Of a DNA stretch of 64,000 nt, positions 9,211-17,888 are shown one piece after another. The notes under the pieces are model-generated. The model had not been told where the DNA came from and did not search any database. It was given only the letters and a program-made list of their open reading frames with translations. Source of the stretch: an uncultured Sphingomonadaceae bacterium (lineage in GTDB: Bacteria > Pseudomonadota > Alphaproteobacteria > Sphingomonadales > Sphingomonadaceae); contig CANLUL010000002.1 in assembly GCA_947494305.1 (NCBI GenBank), positions 429,727 through 493,726 on the forward strand, written 5' to 3'. Positions within the stretch are counted from its first letter, which is position 1. Every line of letters begins with the position of its first letter. The position numbers and the translations under genes were made by a program.

Positions 9211-10533
9211 CTATTGGATCGGAATCCAGTTACCATGAGCGCCATAGGGAACGCGGTGCGGTAATTTTATGGTCGCTATAGGTTCACCGGAAAACTCCTT
9301 GCAATCCAATATCACAAAGCTTGACTGGTTGGATGCCTCATCGTGGACAAAAGTCATCGCATAACCATCGTCCTCATCGGTACCTGTTTGAACGAATGTC
9401 GGTTCGCCGCCACGGACACTGGCGCCAAGCTCATGGGATTCACATTTCCCAGTTTCCAAATCATATTTGAGCAGGGCTTTGCCATAGGTGGGTTCTTCAG
9501 GATTCCCTTCACCATCCATTTCCATCAGATAGCCATAGCGGGAAGGAAGACCCATATATTGTTCATTGATCCGGCCAAAATCTCCTGGGCGGTCATCCAA
9601 TTGTTCTTCCGTCACCTGACCCGTTTTCAGATCGATGGTCCAGCGCCACAAATATCCAACATCACTAAAGTCACTGTGACTCCAGGAGCCCATCCGGGAG
9701 GCAACCATCACGATTTTACCATCTGTTTCATATGCGTTGACCGTATGGAAAATTGCGCATGGTTCTATTTCAAACCATCGGACATCACCGTTATTGCCAT
9801 TGCGTGGCATGACACCCAGCCGCGCACCAGCATTGGGGCGAAATTCATAGGGGAACCCTTTCATTGCCATCTCGAAATCAAAGACCACCGGCAGATCGAG
9901 AAAAATTGCATGGTTTCGGGTAATGGCAAAATCATGCATCATGACTTTTTGCGGTATATCTATTCCTTCGAGCTGTTTTAAAACTCCATCTGCGCCAACT
10001 CTAATATATTGCAGATAAGGGGCCTGAAAATTAGCATAGGAAAAGGCTAGCAGCTCACCCGTTTCTGGACATATTTTGGGATGCGCGGTCATTGCTGTGG
10101 TCAATGCCTCATTGTAATTCTGCATCCCGACCGTGCCAAGATCCTGATCAATGACATAGGGCCAGGCGCCTTCGTTCAGTGCCAGAATCTCGCTATTGTG
10201 GCTTACAATATGGGTGTTCGCCTTGCTGTGATCCCACTTGCCCATATGACCCGCCTGTAACGGGTCTTCGCCAAATCCAATCGTATCTACATATTTGCTG
10301 CGATACCATTCGGCCTTACCATCTTTCAGACGAATACCGTGCAACAGCCCATCACCAAAAAACCAGTGGACCGATTGTCCCGAGCTAGGATTGGGGCCTG
10401 TGCGTATGTAGGTTCCGTTCAAGCTCTCTGGAATTTCTCCCTTTACCACCAGATCGGTTGTCGTGTTTTCCTCCAGTACAGGGGCCCAATTGTCTCTCAG
10501 ATGCCAAGGTTTTTCAATCGTTTCAACGGACAT
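9211..10533 (-). CDS. Carotenoid oxygenase / lignostilbene dioxygenase family protein
   Basis: LNGTYIRTGPNPSS, HWFFGDGLLHGI, MMHDFAITRNHAIFLDLP, PYGAHGNW; conserved iron-ligand His pattern. Confidence 0.94.
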   Translation of the reverse strand: MSVETIEKPWHLRDNWAPVLEENTTTDLVVKGEIPESLNGTYIRTGPNPSSGQSVHWFFGDGLLHGIRLKDGKAEWYRSKYVDTIGFGEDPLQAGHMGKWDHSKANTHIVSHNSEILALNEGAWPYVIDQDLGTVGMQNYNEALTTAMTAHPKICPETGELLAFSYANFQAPYLQYIRVGADGVLKQLEGIDIPQKVMMHDFAITRNHAIFLDLPVVFDFEMAMKGFPYEFRPNAGARLGVMPRNGNNGDVRWFEIEPCAIFHTVNAYETDGKIVMVASRMGSWSHSDFSDVGYLWRWTIDLKTGQVTEEQLDDRPGDFGRINEQYMGLPSRYGYLMEMDGEGNPEEPTYGKALLKYDLETGKCESHELGASVRGGEPTFVQTGTDEDDGYAMTFVHDEASNQSSFVILDCKEFSGEPIATIKLPHRVPYGAHGNWIPIQ

Positions 10534-10648
10534 AATCGCTCTCCAACAGTATCTGGTTTGCTGCCAACAATGGCATGGCAGACATGTAGCTCAGAGAGAA
10601 TGTTTCAATCAGACTGGAAGATTTTACTACTGTGAGATTGACTAGGCA

Positions 10649-11410
10649 TTAGCGCAATTGTTGCCCGGAAGGACAGGTTTCGTGCGCAACAACGAGCCGA
10701 TATCCGGCGTCCAGATGCTCCTCGGTCATTAAATGGCCATATCGTTTGTCCCACGCGCCAGAGGTCAGATCCCGTTCAAGCTTTGCAAGGCTGCTCGGCG
10801 CATCTTCCAATTTTGCGAATGTCGAAATAGAGGCGCGAACCGCGGGATCCAGATAGGCATGTGGGCGCCGCCAATAAGCGCCGAGAAAGCCATCGGTGCA
10901 ATCATGGGGCACTGGTATGTTCTCGATTTCCACTTCTCCGAGAATACGCTCATACTCCGGCATCTTTGGCATGATTGGCTGATCAAGTTCGATTATTTCC
11001 GGGATGTAATCTGCCAACCAGAAATAATGCGCCTCTGGATCAAAGGTCAGGATGACCAATCGCCCCTTGGTAACACGGCGCATTTCGCGCAACCCTTTTT
11101 CTAGGTTCGTCCAATGATGGACGGTTAAAACGGCCATCGTGGCATCAAATTGATTGTCCTCGAATGGCATATCTTCTGCGACACCCTGATAAGCCGTTCC
11201 CAATTCCGGAGCGCGTTGCCCGATCATTTCTGCCGATGGTTCTAACGCTGTGACATCGCGATCAGTCGGCTCGTAAGACCCCGTGCCTGCACCGACGTTC
11301 AAGACCGATTGAGCATCACCAAGCGCGCGGTGGATCGTTGCTGCAATACGGGCATCTGGTTTGCGCAGGTTGGCATAGCCAATCCCGATTTTGTCATAGA
11401 GTACAGCCAT
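10649..11410 (-). CDS. Class I SAM-dependent methyltransferase
   Basis: VLNVGAGTGSYEP, DATMAVLTVHHW. Confidence 0.88.
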   Translation of the reverse strand: MAVLYDKIGIGYANLRKPDARIAATIHRALGDAQSVLNVGAGTGSYEPTDRDVTALEPSAEMIGQRAPELGTAYQGVAEDMPFEDNQFDATMAVLTVHHWTNLEKGLREMRRVTKGRLVILTFDPEAHYFWLADYIPEIIELDQPIMPKMPEYERILGEVEIENIPVPHDCTDGFLGAYWRRPHAYLDPAVRASISTFAKLEDAPSSLAKLERDLTSGAWDKRYGHLMTEEHLDAGYRLVVAHETCPSGQQLR

Positions 11411-11417
11411 CGTGGGA

Positions 11418-11732
11418 TCAGTCTCTCGGTGGGATGCTATGTACCATTGTCAGGAATTTCAAATCCGTTCCGGCACGGCGATGCTCCGAAAGCGCCTGAT
11501 AGTCTGGATCATTATACCAGGCTGTCGCGGCATCCTCATTCGGAAATTTAAACATGACAATCCGGCCTTCTCTTGGGTCTGATCCCTCAAAGGTGACGCT
11601 GTTGTCGTCAAAAGTGATGAACTCGCCGCCATGTTTTTTCAAGATCGGGAAGAATCCCTTTTCATAGATGCGATATTTGGCCGCATCGTGCACGATAAAA
11701 TTGGCAACTACATAAGCTGGTTGGTCGGACAT
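11418..11732 (-). CDS. DUF1330 domain-containing protein
   Basis: MSDQPAYVVANFIVHDAAKY...GRIVMFKFPNEDAATAWYNDPDYQALSEHR; start corrected to the ATG at 11732. Confidence 0.88.
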   Translation of the reverse strand: MSDQPAYVVANFIVHDAAKYRIYEKGFFPILKKHGGEFITFDDNSVTFEGSDPREGRIVMFKFPNEDAATAWYNDPDYQALSEHRRAGTDLKFLTMVHSIPPRD

Positions 11733-11743
11733 ATTCTCTTCCT

Positions 11744-12955
11744 CTATTGGTCGTTGGCAGCCATGCCGATATTGCCCCGAATTTCTTCGTTGTCCGCGCC
11801 CAAAGTCGGAGGGTCGGCATAGATATTGGCGGGGCTGGCAGAATAGTGGACCGGATGCTTGATGGTGCGATATTTGCCAGTTTTTTCGCCTTCGCGTTCT
11901 TGCCAAAACCCGACCTGCTCCAGATGCGGATCGGTCAGCACGTCCTCCATCTTGTTGTAGCGCATGGCCGGGATATTGTTCTCATCAAGCAACGGCAGCC
12001 ATTCATCCGTGGTCTTTGTTGCCGCAATTTCCTCAATAATAGCATAAAGCGCTGTTATATTTTTGGTGCGCTGCGAATAATCGGAAAAGCGTGGTTCATC
12101 AAATACACCCGGCTTGCCGCCCAGTTCGAAAAATTTCCGCCATTGTGCGTCATTGTAAGGAACCAGCCCAATATATCCGTCTTTTGTTGGATAGGGCTTG
12201 CGATTGGCGTTGATCGAGCGCGTGTAAGCAAGCCGCCCATTTCCGGGAATGAATGTCTCACCCCAGAGGTTTTCGACCATGTTGAACCAGGTAAAGGTTT
12301 CAAACATCGGTACCTGAACAAACTGACCCTTGCCGGTTTTTTCCTTGTGATAAAGCGCCGCCAAAGTCGCGTTCACCGCAAACAGGCCAACCGTCTTATC
12401 GGCCACCAGCGAAGGCATATAGAGCGGTCGCCCACTGTCACCGCGCTTTTCAAACAGACTAGCAAAGCCGGACGCACATTGAATCAGATCATCATAAGCT
12501 TGGCGTTTTTCATATTCGCCGCCCTGACCAAATCCCGCACAGTGTACATAGACAATAGCCGGGTTAATCGCCTTGACGCTGTCATAATCCAGACCCAACC
12601 GGCCCATGCCCGCCATACGGACATTGTGAAAAAACACATCGGCATGTTTCAACAATTCTATCAATGCCGCTTTGTCATCATCATCTTTCGCGTTGATCGT
12701 GATTGATTTCTTATTGCGATTGAGCGCGGTATAGATTGGCCCCAGATCGCCGGTTGGACTGTCCCCGGCATGACGCATCATATCGCCAGCGAATTTACCC
12801 TCGCCATTTTCCACCTTGATAACTTCTGCGCCCAGATCGGCGAAATTGAGTGTGGCAAATGGTCCCAGAACAACTGTGGACATATCGACAATCTTCAAAC
12901 CCTTCAGTGGTCCGGTGGGCTCTGTGTCCCACTCCAGTTTTGGCCAGCCGCTCAT
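11744..12955 (-). CDS. CaiB/BaiF-type CoA transferase
   Basis: GPLKGLKIVDMSTVVLGPFATLNFADLGAEVIKVE, NRNKKSITIN, AYDDLIQCASG. Confidence 0.95.
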   Translation of the reverse strand: MSGWPKLEWDTEPTGPLKGLKIVDMSTVVLGPFATLNFADLGAEVIKVENGEGKFAGDMMRHAGDSPTGDLGPIYTALNRNKKSITINAKDDDDKAALIELLKHADVFFHNVRMAGMGRLGLDYDSVKAINPAIVYVHCAGFGQGGEYEKRQAYDDLIQCASGFASLFEKRGDSGRPLYMPSLVADKTVGLFAVNATLAALYHKEKTGKGQFVQVPMFETFTWFNMVENLWGETFIPGNGRLAYTRSINANRKPYPTKDGYIGLVPYNDAQWRKFFELGGKPGVFDEPRFSDYSQRTKNITALYAIIEEIAATKTTDEWLPLLDENNIPAMRYNKMEDVLTDPHLEQVGFWQEREGEKTGKYRTIKHPVHYSASPANIYADPPTLGADNEEIRGNIGMAANDQ

Positions 12956-13007
12956 GTGATTTCCTTCAATTAATTAGGTGCATGGATTAGCATTGCTGTT
13001 ATCAGTT

Positions 13008-13023
13008 TTAACTGATTGATGAA
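13008..13023. promoter_or_regulatory. Candidate operator TTAACTGATTGATGAA (reverse complement of the 4441 motif)
   Basis: 14/16 match to the reverse complement of TTAATCGATCAGTTAA; lies between divergent CoA transferase and thiolase genes and adjoins the palindrome ATCAGTT-TT-AACTGAT (13001-13016). Confidence 0.45.
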
Positions 13024-13046
13024 CTGTTATTTTGAAGGAAGAATTC

Positions 13047-14558
13047 ATGGCGATTGCGGACCCAAAGGCCCCGGTACTGATTGGTGTGGGAGAGACCAGT
13101 GGAAAGGCGCTCGGGCTGGAATGGCCATCAACCGCTGAACTCGCCTCGGCAGCGGTAAAGGCGGCATTGGCAGATAGTGGAGCGGCGGAGAAACTGGCTG
13201 CTTCTATCGATTGCTTGCTGTCGACACGTCTTTTTCATGACAGCGGATTGCCCCACGATTTCGGATCTCCGGAAAATCACCCGGAAGCGGTGGCTACCGC
13301 AGCTGGTCTCGACCCCGAAACGCTTCTTTATGGCGATGTGGGTGGCCAAAGCCCGCAAAAGCATCTGAATAAATTGGCCTGTGATGTTCATGAGGGCAAA
13401 TATAAAGCCGTCGTTCTATCCAGCGCGGAAAACGTTGGAGCGGTCAAGCGCGCTCGGCGATCGGGGCAGGAACTGGACTGGAATCAGCCGGCAACCCGAG
13501 AGATGACCGACCTGCGGACCGATGAAGATAAAATTCTGACCCCCTATGAATGGCGACAGGGTCTGATCAGCATGCCGATGTCTTATGGTATTGTCGAAAA
13601 TGCCCGGCGCGCACGCCTGGGTATCGACCGGGACAGCTATGCCAAGGATATGGCGGAGCTGTGGTCAGCCTTTTCACAGGTATCCGTAACGCGCGAACAT
13701 GCGCAATTTGCGCGGGCTTGGTCGGCAGAAGAGTTGCTGGGGGATGGCAACAAAAATTTTCGGATCAACGATCCCTATCGCCGATGGATGGTGGCTCAGG
13801 ATGCGGTCGAATTGGGTGCCGCAGTCATCCTGACCACGGCCGGATATGCGGTTGAGTTAGGAATCGCGGAGGATAAGATGATCTATCTGCATAGCGGTGC
13901 CGATGCGAGTGTGCCGTTGATGAGTCAGCAGGATGATTTGTCGGTTTCACCGGCCATGGAATCGGCCTTTCCCAAAGCGATGGAATTGGCGGAAGTTGAA
14001 GCTGATGATTTGGGGCCGATTGATATTTACAGCTGTTTTCCGGTTGCAGTGTCTCTCGGAATCGATGCGCTAGGATCACCTGATCGTCCCTTGTCATCCT
14101 ACACACTGACCGGCGGACTGACTTTCTTTGGTGGCCCGGGCAACAGCTACAGCACCCATGGTATTGTTGCTTTGGTTGAGGCCTTGCGCAAAGATGGCAG
14201 CAAGCCCGGGATGATTTCGGCGAATGGCGGTGTGATCAACAAAGAATCGGTGGGAATATATGCCGCCCAACCGGTCGAAGGTGGCTGGTCTCCCGACCGG
14301 ATTGCCGAACCCTACCGAATTCCGAAACCGGATCATGTGAAGGAAGACCATTTCTTTGAGGGCGCAGCAGTGATCCGCAGCTATTGCATGCCTTATGGCA
14401 AGGGCAGCCGCGGGGCGGCCAGCTTGTGGCTGGAAGATGAGCAGGACCTTCCAGCCATTGGGATGTTACCCGATGCGCCAGAGGATACCGATTTGATCGG
14501 AATGAAAGTGACTGTCAAAACGCATGATGATCGAAATATCGCGACATTGGCCGGATAA
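13047..14558 (+). CDS. Thiolase-fold acetyl-CoA acetyltransferase (SCP-x-like)
   Basis: GVGETSGKALG, DIYSCFPVAVSLG, TGGLTFFGGPGNSYSTHGI; ATG at 13047. Confidence 0.88.
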   Translation: MAIADPKAPVLIGVGETSGKALGLEWPSTAELASAAVKAALADSGAAEKLAASIDCLLSTRLFHDSGLPHDFGSPENHPEAVATAAGLDPETLLYGDVGGQSPQKHLNKLACDVHEGKYKAVVLSSAENVGAVKRARRSGQELDWNQPATREMTDLRTDEDKILTPYEWRQGLISMPMSYGIVENARRARLGIDRDSYAKDMAELWSAFSQVSVTREHAQFARAWSAEELLGDGNKNFRINDPYRRWMVAQDAVELGAAVILTTAGYAVELGIAEDKMIYLHSGADASVPLMSQQDDLSVSPAMESAFPKAMELAEVEADDLGPIDIYSCFPVAVSLGIDALGSPDRPLSSYTLTGGLTFFGGPGNSYSTHGIVALVEALRKDGSKPGMISANGGVINKESVGIYAAQPVEGGWSPDRIAEPYRIPKPDHVKEDHFFEGAAVIRSYCMPYGKGSRGAASLWLEDEQDLPAIGMLPDAPEDTDLIGMKVTVKTHDDRNIATLAG

Positions 14559-14613
14559 CCGGTCTGATATAGTATCTCTGGATTTTGCCTAAAACCGTGA
14601 TATATTTTCGGAT

Positions 14614-15084
14614 ATGACAGAAAAGATAAAAAACATTGATCAAAATGACCGAAATATCCTGAGGGCCTTGCAACAGGATGCCAGTCTATCGCTGGAAAAT
14701 CTGGCTGCGAAACTGAGTCTATCCACCAATGCTTGCTGGCGACGGATCAAGCGGATGGAGGCGGACGGGATTATCGAACGCCGGGTTGCAATTGTGCAGC
14801 CTGAATCAGTGGGTCTGGGTATGACCGCCTTTGTTGCGGTCAAAACCAATGACCATAGCGACAAATGGCTGGAGAAATTTGCTGCAGCCGCTTCATCGAT
14901 AGACGAGCTGGTGGAATTTTACCGGATGGCTGGCGAGGTGGACTATATGCTCAAGTTTCTTGTCCGTGATATGGCTGACTATGATCGGGTCTACAAGAGA
15001 CTGATCAAGGCGGTATCGCTGTCTGATGTGTCAGCCAGTTTCGCGATGGAACGGATCAAATACACAACAGCGGTTCCGGTTTAG
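14614..15084 (+). CDS. Lrp/AsnC family transcriptional regulator
   Basis: IDQNDRNILRALQQDASLSLENLAAKLSLSTNACWRRIKRMEADGII HTH plus RAM domain. Confidence 0.95.
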   Translation: MTEKIKNIDQNDRNILRALQQDASLSLENLAAKLSLSTNACWRRIKRMEADGIIERRVAIVQPESVGLGMTAFVAVKTNDHSDKWLEKFAAAASSIDELVEFYRMAGEVDYMLKFLVRDMADYDRVYKRLIKAVSLSDVSASFAMERIKYTTAVPV

Positions 15085-16091
15085 GCCTCAACCACTTCCT
15101 GCTTAATAGCTCCGAATATCGAGTGTCCCTCTTCGTCGAGCATCTGGATTTTTACCGTATCGCCAGCGGACATGAAGGGTGTCTTCGCCTCGCCATGGTT
15201 GATTGTTTCGATCATTCGGATTTCGGCAATACAGCTATAGCCCAGTCCGCCCTCACTGCAGGGTTTGCCCGGCCCGCCATTTTCATCCTGATTAGATACC
15301 GTACCCGATCCAATAATCGAACCGGCACATAGGGGCCGTGTCTTTGCCGCGTGGGAAACCAGTTTGGCAAGACTGAAGGTCGCGTCAACACCGGCATTCG
15401 CACGTCCAAATGGCTCGCGATTATAGTCGACCATCAATGGCAAGTGGATGACACTATCTTTCCATGAATCGCCCAGTTCATCGGGAGTCACGGCGACAGG
15501 AGAGAAAGCAGATGGTGGTTTGGATTGAAAGAAACCAAAACCTTTTGCGAGTTCACCGGGAATCAGCCCGCGAAGGGATACATCGTTTACCAGCATGATC
15601 AGTTTGATATACTCAGCAGCGGCTTCTTCGCTAACACCCATGGGAACGTCGCCGGTTATAACGGCCACTTCACCTTCCATGTCACAACCCCATTTCGGAT
15701 CACCGAGCGGAATATTCTCGCGCGGACCAAGGAAGGCATCGCTGCCACCCTGATACATTAGAGGGTCGCTGTAGAAACTCTCTGGCACTTCGGCACCGCG
15801 CGCTTTGCGGACGAGTTCAACATGGTTGATATAGGCGCTGCCATCGGCCCATTGATAGGCGCGCGGTAGCGGAGAATGGGCGTCATTTTCATGAAATCGC
15901 TCGCATGGTACAACTTGATGTTCGACATCCCGGTACAGCGCTTCCAGTTTCGGGGCGCAATTTTGCCAATCATCAAGTGCTGCCTGCAACGTTGGAGCAA
16001 TATTATTTGCCTCGCAGCAACGGGTCAGGTCTTTGGACACGACGACCAATCGGCCATCGCGGGTTTCGTTCTTAAGAGTTGCGAGTTTCAT
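15081..16091 (-). CDS. Fumarylacetoacetate hydrolase family protein
   Basis: MEGEVAVITGDV, LVNDVSLR, SIIGSGTVSNQDENGGPG; next to hppD. Confidence 0.92.
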   Translation of the reverse strand: MKLATLKNETRDGRLVVVSKDLTRCCEANNIAPTLQAALDDWQNCAPKLEALYRDVEHQVVPCERFHENDAHSPLPRAYQWADGSAYINHVELVRKARGAEVPESFYSDPLMYQGGSDAFLGPRENIPLGDPKWGCDMEGEVAVITGDVPMGVSEEAAAEYIKLIMLVNDVSLRGLIPGELAKGFGFFQSKPPSAFSPVAVTPDELGDSWKDSVIHLPLMVDYNREPFGRANAGVDATFSLAKLVSHAAKTRPLCAGSIIGSGTVSNQDENGGPGKPCSEGGLGYSCIAEIRMIETINHGEAKTPFMSAGDTVKIQMLDEEGHSIFGAIKQEVVEA

Positions 16092-16154
16092 TTTTGCTCC
16101 GAAATTTGATCAACCGATTGTGCGCTTCAATGCAATAACAATCAATGCCAAAGA

Positions 16155-16703
16155 CTAGTGTTCGTCACGGGCTTTTTCGTGCAGCCACGCGGCGTGCTGT
16201 GGAGCCTTTTTGGTCCGGCTCCATTCTTCGAGCATATCGGGCGCGACACGGCGCAGTTCGGTCATCTCATCATCGGTGCCAATATCACAGGCAATTTCCA
16301 GTCGATGACCATTGGGATCAAAGAAATAGATCGATTTGAAAATTCCGTGATGTGTCGGGCCAAGCACCTCCAACCCTTCAGCTTCAGCATTGGCTTTTGC
16401 CGCCAATAGCTCTTCTAGTGTTTCGACCTTGAATGCAATATGCTGAACCCACTCTGGCGTGTTCGGGTCTTTCCCCATATCCGGTTGTTCCGGCAGCTCG
16501 AAAAATGCCAGTATATTGCCGCCGCCTGCGTTCAGGAAGATATGCATATAGGGATCGTATTCGCCCGTGGATGGCACTTCATTTTCGGCAAAAGCAATGT
16601 CGAAGTCCATTCCCATGACGCGTTGATAGAATTCGGTTGTTTCCTTCGCATCACGGCAGCGATAGGCGACATGGTGGATGCCGGAGAGATTGGGCGCACT
16701 CAT
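16155..16703 (-). CDS. VOC/glyoxalase family protein
   Basis: [48 protein letters not shown]. Confidence 0.9.
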   Translation of the reverse strand: MSAPNLSGIHHVAYRCRDAKETTEFYQRVMGMDFDIAFAENEVPSTGEYDPYMHIFLNAGGGNILAFFELPEQPDMGKDPNTPEWVQHIAFKVETLEELLAAKANAEAEGLEVLGPTHHGIFKSIYFFDPNGHRLEIACDIGTDDEMTELRRVAPDMLEEWSRTKKAPQHAAWLHEKARDEH

Positions 16704-17803
16704 TCTGCCGGTTCTTTCACATCGAGTACGCCGCGTGCGACCTGATCGCGTTCGATGCTCTCGAACAGGGCTTTGAAATTTCCTTCGCCAAAGCCGTCAT
16801 CGCCTTTGCGCTGAATAAATTCAAAGAAGACTGGTCCCACTTGCGGTTCGGCAAATATCTGAAGCAGAAGCCTAGGTTCGCCACCTTCGGTTGTGCCATC
16901 CAGAAGGATACCGCGTGTTTGCAATTCGGATGGTTGTTCTCCATGACCGGGCAGTCGCTCATCGAGCATCTGATAATAAGTTTCGGGAGGCGCTGTCATA
17001 AAGGGAACACCCAGCTTTTTGAGCCTGTCCCAGCAGCCCACCAAATCTTCGCAGATCAGAGCAATATGCTGGATACCTTCGCCGTTAAACTCGCGCAGAA
17101 ATTCTTCAATCTGACCTTTGCCGCCTTCACCCTCTTCGTTGAGTGGAATACGGATCTTCCCGTCCGGTGCGGTGAGCGCCTTTGAGGTCAGGCCGGTATA
17201 TTCGCCCTTGATATCAAAGAAACGGATTTCCCTGAAATTGAACAGGGTTTCATAGTAATCTGCCCAATATTTCATCCGGCCGCCATAAACATTATGGGTC
17301 AAGTGATCGATGGTATGAAAGCCTGCGCCTTCAGGATTGCGATCCACGCCGGGCAGATATTCAAAATCAATATCGTAGATGGACAGGTTTTCGCCGCGCT
17401 CACCGCCGTCATAGCGATCGACCAGATAGAGGATCGCACCGCCAATGCCGCGGATTGCCGGTATATGCAGTTCCATAGGTCCGGTTTCGACCGATACCGG
17501 CTCCGCGCCGTTTTTGATTAGATGATCCCAAGCCTTGCGTGCATCGCGGACCCGGAAAGCCATGCCGCAGGCGCTTGGCCCATGTTCGCGGGCAAAATAC
17601 CAGGCCGCCGATTTGGGCTCATAGTTGATGATCAGATTGATCCCGCCTTGCCGCCATAGATGCACATCCTTTGAGCGATGCTCTGCGATCTTGGAGAAAC
17701 CCATGACTTCAAATACAGGTTCCAACACACCTTTTTCCGGTGCGCAAAACTCGACAAATTCAAAGCCGTCGAGGCCAGCGGGGTTTTCAAACAGATCAGC
17801 CAT
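16700..17803 (-). CDS. hppD: 4-hydroxyphenylpyruvate dioxygenase
   Basis: [66 protein letters not shown]. Confidence 0.97.
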   Translation of the reverse strand: MADLFENPAGLDGFEFVEFCAPEKGVLEPVFEVMGFSKIAEHRSKDVHLWRQGGINLIINYEPKSAAWYFAREHGPSACGMAFRVRDARKAWDHLIKNGAEPVSVETGPMELHIPAIRGIGGAILYLVDRYDGGERGENLSIYDIDFEYLPGVDRNPEGAGFHTIDHLTHNVYGGRMKYWADYYETLFNFREIRFFDIKGEYTGLTSKALTAPDGKIRIPLNEEGEGGKGQIEEFLREFNGEGIQHIALICEDLVGCWDRLKKLGVPFMTAPPETYYQMLDERLPGHGEQPSELQTRGILLDGTTEGGEPRLLLQIFAEPQVGPVFFEFIQRKGDDGFGEGNFKALFESIERDQVARGVLDVKEPAE

Positions 17804-17888
17804 GATTGTTCCTTAGCATATGTTGATTGGATTCGAAAAGTAGTTACAAATGAAACTATAAGAAATATTGGCTAGTTTTGCAAGCAGC

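Noticed and set aside
9343-9981. 212-aa plus-strand ORF opposite the carotenoid oxygenase
   Set aside because: Antisense artefact; coding signatures are on the minus strand.
10575-10600. CTGCCAACAATGGCATGGCAG hairpin upstream of the carotenoid oxygenase
   Set aside because: Short imperfect arms; could be chance and has no repeated copy in the window.
11747-12706. 319-aa plus-strand ORF opposite the CoA transferase
   Set aside because: Antisense to a well-supported CaiB/BaiF gene; no recognisable motifs.
17835-17860. TAGTTACAAATGAAACTA repeat upstream of hppD as an Lrp site
   Set aside because: Only 5-bp arms and no second copy near the Lrp gene; insufficient support.
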